Assembly: GCF_000485595.1 (NCBI RefSeq)
Contig: NW_014579776.1
Span: 17,257 to 40,281 of the forward strand
Source: Priapulus caudatus
Taxonomy: Eukaryota > Priapulida > Priapulimorpha > Priapulimorphida > Priapulidae
Direction of reading: 5' to 3'
Length of the DNA stretch: 23,025 nt
Shown here: in pieces, positions 19,507 through 23,025 of the stretch
How positions within the stretch are numbered: position 1 is the stretch's first letter
Layout of the letters: each line of letters begins with the position of its first letter
Notes under the pieces: model-generated
What the model was told of the DNA's origin: nothing
The model's database searches: none
What the model saw: the letters and a program-made list of their open reading frames with translations, nothing else
Made by a program: the position numbers and the translations under genes

Positions 19507-20057
19507 AGTCGTGACAGTCTGTCTACATGGCTTTACCAATCTGCTGCCACCTGGTGACAATTTCGCAAAACTTAATCCAATATCGGCTAACGTGTTGAAA
19601 AATGCAGATTTATCCTAAAATAAGTTCTGATACTGAAACAATAAGAAGAAGAAGAAGAACTGAAATGACTTGAAATAAGGTTAATCACGTCGATTCATCG
19701 TAATACAAATTTACCCTCATTATTATCATGAAATTCAATTAACCTAATTATGTGGTCTACCACGGACTACAGACCGAACCCCTGGTCGCAGAATGACATG
19801 GATTCATTAAGGATATATACTCAATGACTCCTATGACTATCCCACAACAAAGTCTTTTCTTTGATATAAAACTATAACACAATGTTCTTTCTCCCTTTCT
19901 CTCTCAAGCTATCAATCACTTCTCACTCTGCCTCCCTTCCTTCTTTCCGCACTCTCTGTCGCACTGTCTCTTCCTTCCCATCTTGCCCTCTCTTAATCTT
20001 GCTCTGACAGGGACGGACCGTCATTTCGGCGCATTTGCTCTGATACAGCAGTCTACG
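19507..20057. other. Unique stretch beyond the PAXBP1-like 3' end, no gene seen
   Basis: AT-rich then CT-enriched (19885-20000) sequence with a GAA microsatellite near 19647-19660. No exon with paired splice sites is seen on either strand. A palindrome TACGATGA/TCATCGTA lies just before it at 19407-19423. Confidence 0.55.
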
Positions 20058-20570
20058 TACTAGCCCTCAAGTTAACTCACCCATTAACTTGCTCGTTAAC
20101 TTTCCATTAACTCACTCAATAACTTGCCATTAACTAGCTCGTTAACTTGCCATTAACTCGCTCGTTAACTTGCCATTAACTCGCTCGTTCACTTTCCGTT
20201 AACAGACTCGTTATCCTGCTCAACCAGCTCATTAACATGCTAATTAACCTGTGTGTTAGTACCGATTCTGATATGCTACTTCTTGGTACACTTGTTGGAC
20301 TGGTCGTTAACCAACTCGTTCACCGGCTTGGTAACGCGCTCGTTAACTAGCTCATTAATGCACTTGTTAACTAGTTAATAATTGTTCTCATTAACTACCT
20401 CGTTAACTAGCTAATTAACGTGCTTGTTAACTAGCTCATTAACCCGCTCGTTAACGTACTTGTTAACATGCTCGCCAACGTACTTGTTAACTAGCTCGTT
20501 AGACTGCTCGTTAGTGCACTCGTTAGACTGCTCGTTAGTGCACTCGTTAGACTGCTCATTAGCGCGCTCT
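20058..20570. repeat. TTAACT minisatellite (11/22-bp period) directly after the stop codon
   Basis: Degenerate 11-bp units of the form GCTCGTTAACT pair into a 22-bp higher unit with TGCCATTAACT. Near the stop codon the unit becomes GACTGCTCGTTAGTGCACTCGTTA. On the minus strand this would be the 3' UTR of the PAXBP1-like gene if transcription continues through it. The nearest minus-strand AATAAA (TTTATT on the plus strand) is near 19340, over 1.2 kb away. Confidence 0.85.
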
Positions 20571-20685
20571 TTAGTCGGGCACGATGTTCTTCAGCTCCTT
20601 CAGGGACATCTTGTTGGAGACGTTGAGAGCGTGGTCCATTGCGTGTACTGTCACCATCATCCTCATCAGCTGTTTCATCTGATCC
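20571..20685 (-). CDS. PAXBP1: PAXBP1-like terminal coding exon
   Basis: The acceptor CTATCTGCTGCAG precedes one base that completes an AGG (Arg) codon from the exon at 21713-21870. Then follow 37 residues, starting DQMKQLMRMMVTVHAMDHAL and ending LKELKNIVPD, and a TAA at 20571-20573. This fits the extreme C terminus of PAXBP1/GCFC proteins, where a short helix with L-x-x-V-x-A-x-D-H-A is followed by a K-E-x-K/L-x-x-I tail. Known role: PAXBP1 links PAX3/PAX7 to H3K4 methylation machinery, and GCFC proteins associate with spliceosomal complexes in the nucleus. The first half of this exon and its acceptor are repeated four more times just upstream (20686-21330). Only this copy continues into DHALNVSNK and the stop. 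Confidence 0.9.
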
Positions 20686-21330
20686 CTGCAGCAGATAGAC
20701 AGATACATGCAGAGATAGACAGATAGATGCAGAGATAGACAGATAGATAGAGAGAGAGAGAGAGGGAGGAGGGTGATACATCGCGTGTACTGTCACCATC
20801 ATCCTCATCAGCTGTTTCATCTGATCCCTGCAGCAGATAGACAGATAGATGTAGAGATAGACAGATACATGCAGAGATAGACAGATAGATAAAGAGAGAG
20901 AGGGAGAGGGAGGAGGGTGATACATCGCGTGTACCGTAACCAGCATCCTCATCAGCTGTTTCATCTCATCCCTGCAGCAGATAGACATATAGATGCAGAG
21001 ATAGACAGATAGAGAGAGAGAGAGAGATGCAGAGATAGACAGATAGATAAAGAGAGAGAGGGAAAGGGAGGAGGATGATACATCGCGTGTACTATCACCA
21101 TCATCCTCATCAGCTGTTTCATCTGATCCCTGCAGCAGATAGACAGATACATGCAGAGATAGACAGACAGATGCAGAGATAGACAGATAGATAGAAAGGG
21201 AGGGAGAGGGAGGAGGGTGATACATCGCGTGTACAGTCACCATCATCCTCATCAGCTGTTTCATCTGATCCCTGCAGCAGATAGACAGATACATGCAGAG
21301 ATAGACAGATAGATGCAGAGATAGATAGAT
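20686..21330 (-). repeat. Tandem array of acceptor plus partial terminal exon (4 extra copies)
   Basis: Copies of the last ~48 nt before the exon edge, with AG and pyrimidine tract, place equivalent exon starts at 20827, 20971, 21129 and 21271, spaced 142, 144, 158 and 142 bp from one another starting at the true site 20685. Between them are GATA/GACA and GA microsatellites. Over 51 bp from GCGTGTAC to CTGCAG the 20827 copy is identical to the true exon, the 21129 and 21271 copies differ at one base each, and the 20971 copy differs at four. All keep CTGCAG and a pyrimidine tract on the minus strand, so each is a possible splice acceptor. After the shared part each copy diverges into a TATCACCCTCCTCC-like sequence instead of GACCACGC. 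Confidence 0.9.
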
Positions 21331-21339
21331 AGATGCAGT

Positions 21340-21494
21340 GATAGACAGCTACAGAGAGAAAGGAAGGAGAGAGAGGAGAGAGGGAGGAGAGAATGAGAGA
21401 AGGAGGAGGGAGGGAGAGGAGAGAGAGAGAGAGAGAAGGGAGAGGGAGAGAGGAGAGAGGGAGAGAATGATATGGAGGATGAACAGTCGCACGT

Positions 21495-21529
<35 letters not shown>

Positions 21530-21530
21530 G
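21340..21530. repeat. (GA)n tract and (ATC)n microsatellite in the last intron
   Basis: GA/GGGA repeats at 21340-21470, then a perfect ATC trinucleotide run at 21495-21529. Both lie in the intron between the exons at 21713-21870 and 20571-20685. Confidence 0.9.
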
Positions 21531-21712
21531 CTACTTCATTTGCTCCCATACATATATAACCTTGTCCTATAAATTTGACCATCATTATCAATTCACTGCA
21601 ATCACTCGCAAAAAAGCGAAACCTCTCCAAAAAAACAACAACCATCCCTACCGCCTCGCGCGCCCCGCACCTATAGCGCCACCTGGCGAGATCTACGCGC
21701 GCGCGCACCTAC

Positions 21713-21870
21713 CTCGTCTCCTGCCTGGTGGCCATGTCCTTGTTGCCGAGCGCTTGCGCGTCGATAGAGGACGCCACGTGTGCTAGCAGACGACAGAGCG
21801 GCTCGAGTCGCGGCAGCGTGTGGTCGGCGCCGAGGTGCGCGAACCACGACTTGGGCAGACAGCCGACGAT
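21713..21870 (-). CDS. PAXBP1: PAXBP1-like penultimate coding exon
   Basis: The acceptor TTGTTTCCTCGCAG leads into 158 nt (52 codons plus AG), ending ACGAG/GTAGGT. The peptide opens IVGCLPKSWFAHLGADHTLP, continues through LCRLLAHVASSID, and ends DMATRQET. Known family pattern: C-F/L-P-K-x-W-F, then a leucine-rich helix with L-E-x-L/F-C-R-x-L-x-H-x-A, as in PAXBP1/GCFC2. It joins the preceding exon at a codon boundary and the next exon inside an Arg codon. An alternative donor a few bases on (GTAG/GTGCGC) would put a stop in frame, so GTAGGT is preferred. The acceptor with the first 7 exon bases is repeated in a 37-bp array just upstream. Confidence 0.92.
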
Positions 21871-22010
21871 CTGCGAGGAAACAAGCGAACGTGCATCACG
21901 CGACGATCTACGAGGAAACAAGCGAACGTGCATCATGCAACGATCGGCTAGGAAACAAGGGAACGTCGTACACGTGACGATCCGCTAGTAAACAAACGAA
22001 CGTGACGACG
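21871..22010 (-). repeat. 37-bp array carrying duplicated acceptor of penultimate exon
   Basis: GAGGAAACAAG words recur at exactly 37-bp intervals (anchors at 21876, 21913, 21950 and 21987). Each unit, read on the minus strand, carries a T-rich tract, an AG-containing site and an ATCGTCG-like exon start. The second unit keeps a complete acceptor (CCTCGTAG/ATCGTCGCG). Use of it would lead to a TGA after three codons. The third and fourth are mutated at the AG context. Confidence 0.85.
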
Positions 22011-22716
22011 GCACAATCACTACACAATTCTAAATGTAATAAATTATAATAAAATAATGTTCTCTCCTGTTAAATTGACTACGTCACGACTTTTCTTGTA
22101 AAAAAAAAATCCATTATTTTACATTAAAAGTAAGAACTAACGGGACTAAACGTATCGTCAAATTCTTACCTGATAAGATTGTTTCTCAACTAGTTAAAAA
22201 TCCAAAAAACCTGGACGATTTGAATTTATGTTCATGACATTAATTGCTTGCTATGGGCTATGTATGAGTCACGAGCGTATGTTCACATCGAACAATATAG
22301 TAAAATAGGAAGTATAATGCAGCAATTTAACCATAAAAAGTGTTACAGTAACTTGTATAAACAGAATTACTTGTATTTTGTGAAAAAGTGGAAATATATA
22401 TTTTTTTGTTTTTACTATTTACAGTGACGTTATCACTTTAATCTAGGTGTTAGGTCCCAATATATATATTCGCGTAACGTCAACATCACAATGATATTAA
22501 CTAGTAATTTGATAACTCAAATGGTAATTAATCATTAAAAATTTATTTGATTCTCATCAATTGATTCTAATTTAAATAATCATAATTACGTTTGTTAATT
22601 TTTAATGCGAATTCTACACGTAAAATCCACACCTCTAATACAATACCACAATAACAATATTAATTTTAATGACTATAATCGCAATTTTTTTCCGCCGAAT
22701 TCATCGACTCGCTCAC
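22011..22716. other. AT-rich intron between the two PAXBP1-like exons
   Basis: About 700 bp of AT-rich sequence with A-runs and a TATATATA word near 22461. It is distinctly different in composition from the GC-rich exons on both sides. No additional exon, RNA gene or mobile element is seen. Confidence 0.7.
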
Positions 22717-22930
22717 CGCTTTGCACTTGTCGACGGTGTCGCCCCCTGGGTCGGAGTTCTGCAGTGCGAGCAGGATGTAGCGATTGAGCAGGCCATCTAG
22801 CGCCATCTGTTGGATGGCGGAGTTGGAGAGCAGGCCGGTGAAGAGAGTGATGTTCGCTAGAAGCTTGTAGCAGGACCAGAACTGTCGCTGCAGGAACTGG
22901 TAGGCACCGGATGCGCGGTTACCGAGGATG
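22717..22930 (-). CDS. PAXBP1: PAXBP1-like antepenultimate coding exon
   Basis: TTTCTTCCCCGCAG precedes a 214-nt exon (one base completing a codon, then 71 codons) that ends AAAGCG/GTGAGC. The peptide begins ILGNRASGAYQFLQRQFWSC, has YKLLANITLFTGLL and ALDGLLNRYILLALQNSD, and ends VDKCKA. Known family pattern: S/G-P-Y-x-F-x-Q-R-Q-F-W, K-L-L-x-N and the very conserved DGLLNRYIL-x-A-x-QNS of PAXBP1. The three 3' exons together give 161 C-terminal residues with fully compatible phases (0 at the first junction, 2 at the second). The gene continues beyond the right edge of the window. The 29-bp array upstream of the acceptor is described separately. Confidence 0.95.
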
Positions 22931-22955
22931 CTGCGGGGAAGAAACGACGACGACG

Positions 22956-23025
22956 CGGTTATCATCGCACGTTCACTTGTTACGTGGTCATCATCGCACA
23001 TTCACTTGTTACGCGGTCATCATTG
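22956..23025 (-). repeat. 29-bp array just upstream of the antepenultimate exon acceptor
   Basis: GGTTATCATCGCACGTTCAC and GGTCATCATCGCACATTCAC units repeat with a 29-bp period (anchors 22956, 22985, 23014), running off the window. The array begins about 25 bp from the exon edge and does not include the AG itself. Confidence 0.85.

Noticed and set aside
20491-21294. 267-codon ORF as an independent gene
   Set aside because: It is read-through of the exon-copy array and intervening microsatellites and alternates frames of the same exon fragment; kept only as a possible alternative tail.
21871-22010. Regular 37-bp repeats resembling a CRISPR array
   Set aside because: There are no spacers; the whole 37 bp is the repeat unit, and it overlaps a eukaryotic splice acceptor.

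Overview
The window looks like animal nuclear DNA, probably from an invertebrate with long repetitive introns; I cannot name the species. The reasons are split GC-rich exons with canonical GT/AG junctions, long (AC)n, (CT)n, (GT)n and (CATT)n microsatellites, and no operons or compact ORFs. Only about 4% of the window supports coding sequence. Nearly all long ORFs are readings of microsatellites. The confident gene is the 3' end of a PAXBP1/GCFC2-like gene on the minus strand.

Layout. 0-3 kb: microsatellites with three candidate exons. They are one short plus-strand exon (120-180), one minus-strand exon whose Ser/Arg-rich product resembles an intermediate-filament head (884-1098), and one plus-strand GC-rich exon with strong splice sites (2885-3004). 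3-8.9 kb: mostly (CA)n, (CT)n and ACGC-type repeats with short unique islands and a single N at 4711. 8.87-15.61 kb: one giant imperfect inverted repeat centred near 11,517. Its core is about 1 kb of homopurine facing about 1.4 kb of homopyrimidine, and a block of about 950 bp is present only in the right arm. An N in the left arm (10113) sits exactly where that block is missing. 15.6-20.6 kb: an outer copy of a palindrome module, several minisatellites, small hairpin elements and an isolated PAXBP1-like exon (18702-18864). 20.57-23.03 kb: the last three PAXBP1-like coding exons, in correct order and phase, ending at a TAA at 20571-20573.

The PAXBP1-like part is the most interesting. The three 3' exons join in frame to give the last 161 residues of the protein. 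Each of their three acceptor sites has a tandem array on its intronic side. At the last exon, the polypyrimidine tract, the AG and about 48 nt of exon are present five times. At the penultimate exon, a 37-bp unit carries the acceptor and the first 7 nt of exon. At the antepenultimate exon a 29-bp array lies just upstream. A further exon of the same protein, which should be upstream of all three, instead lies 1.7 kb beyond the stop codon. It is flanked by two similar CATAG-rich minisatellites, which suggests a rearrangement, a partial gene duplicate or a misassembly.

The palindrome arms differ mainly by single-base indels in their unique parts. This raises a real possibility that the palindrome is a fold-back long-read artefact or unpolished sequence rather than old biological divergence.
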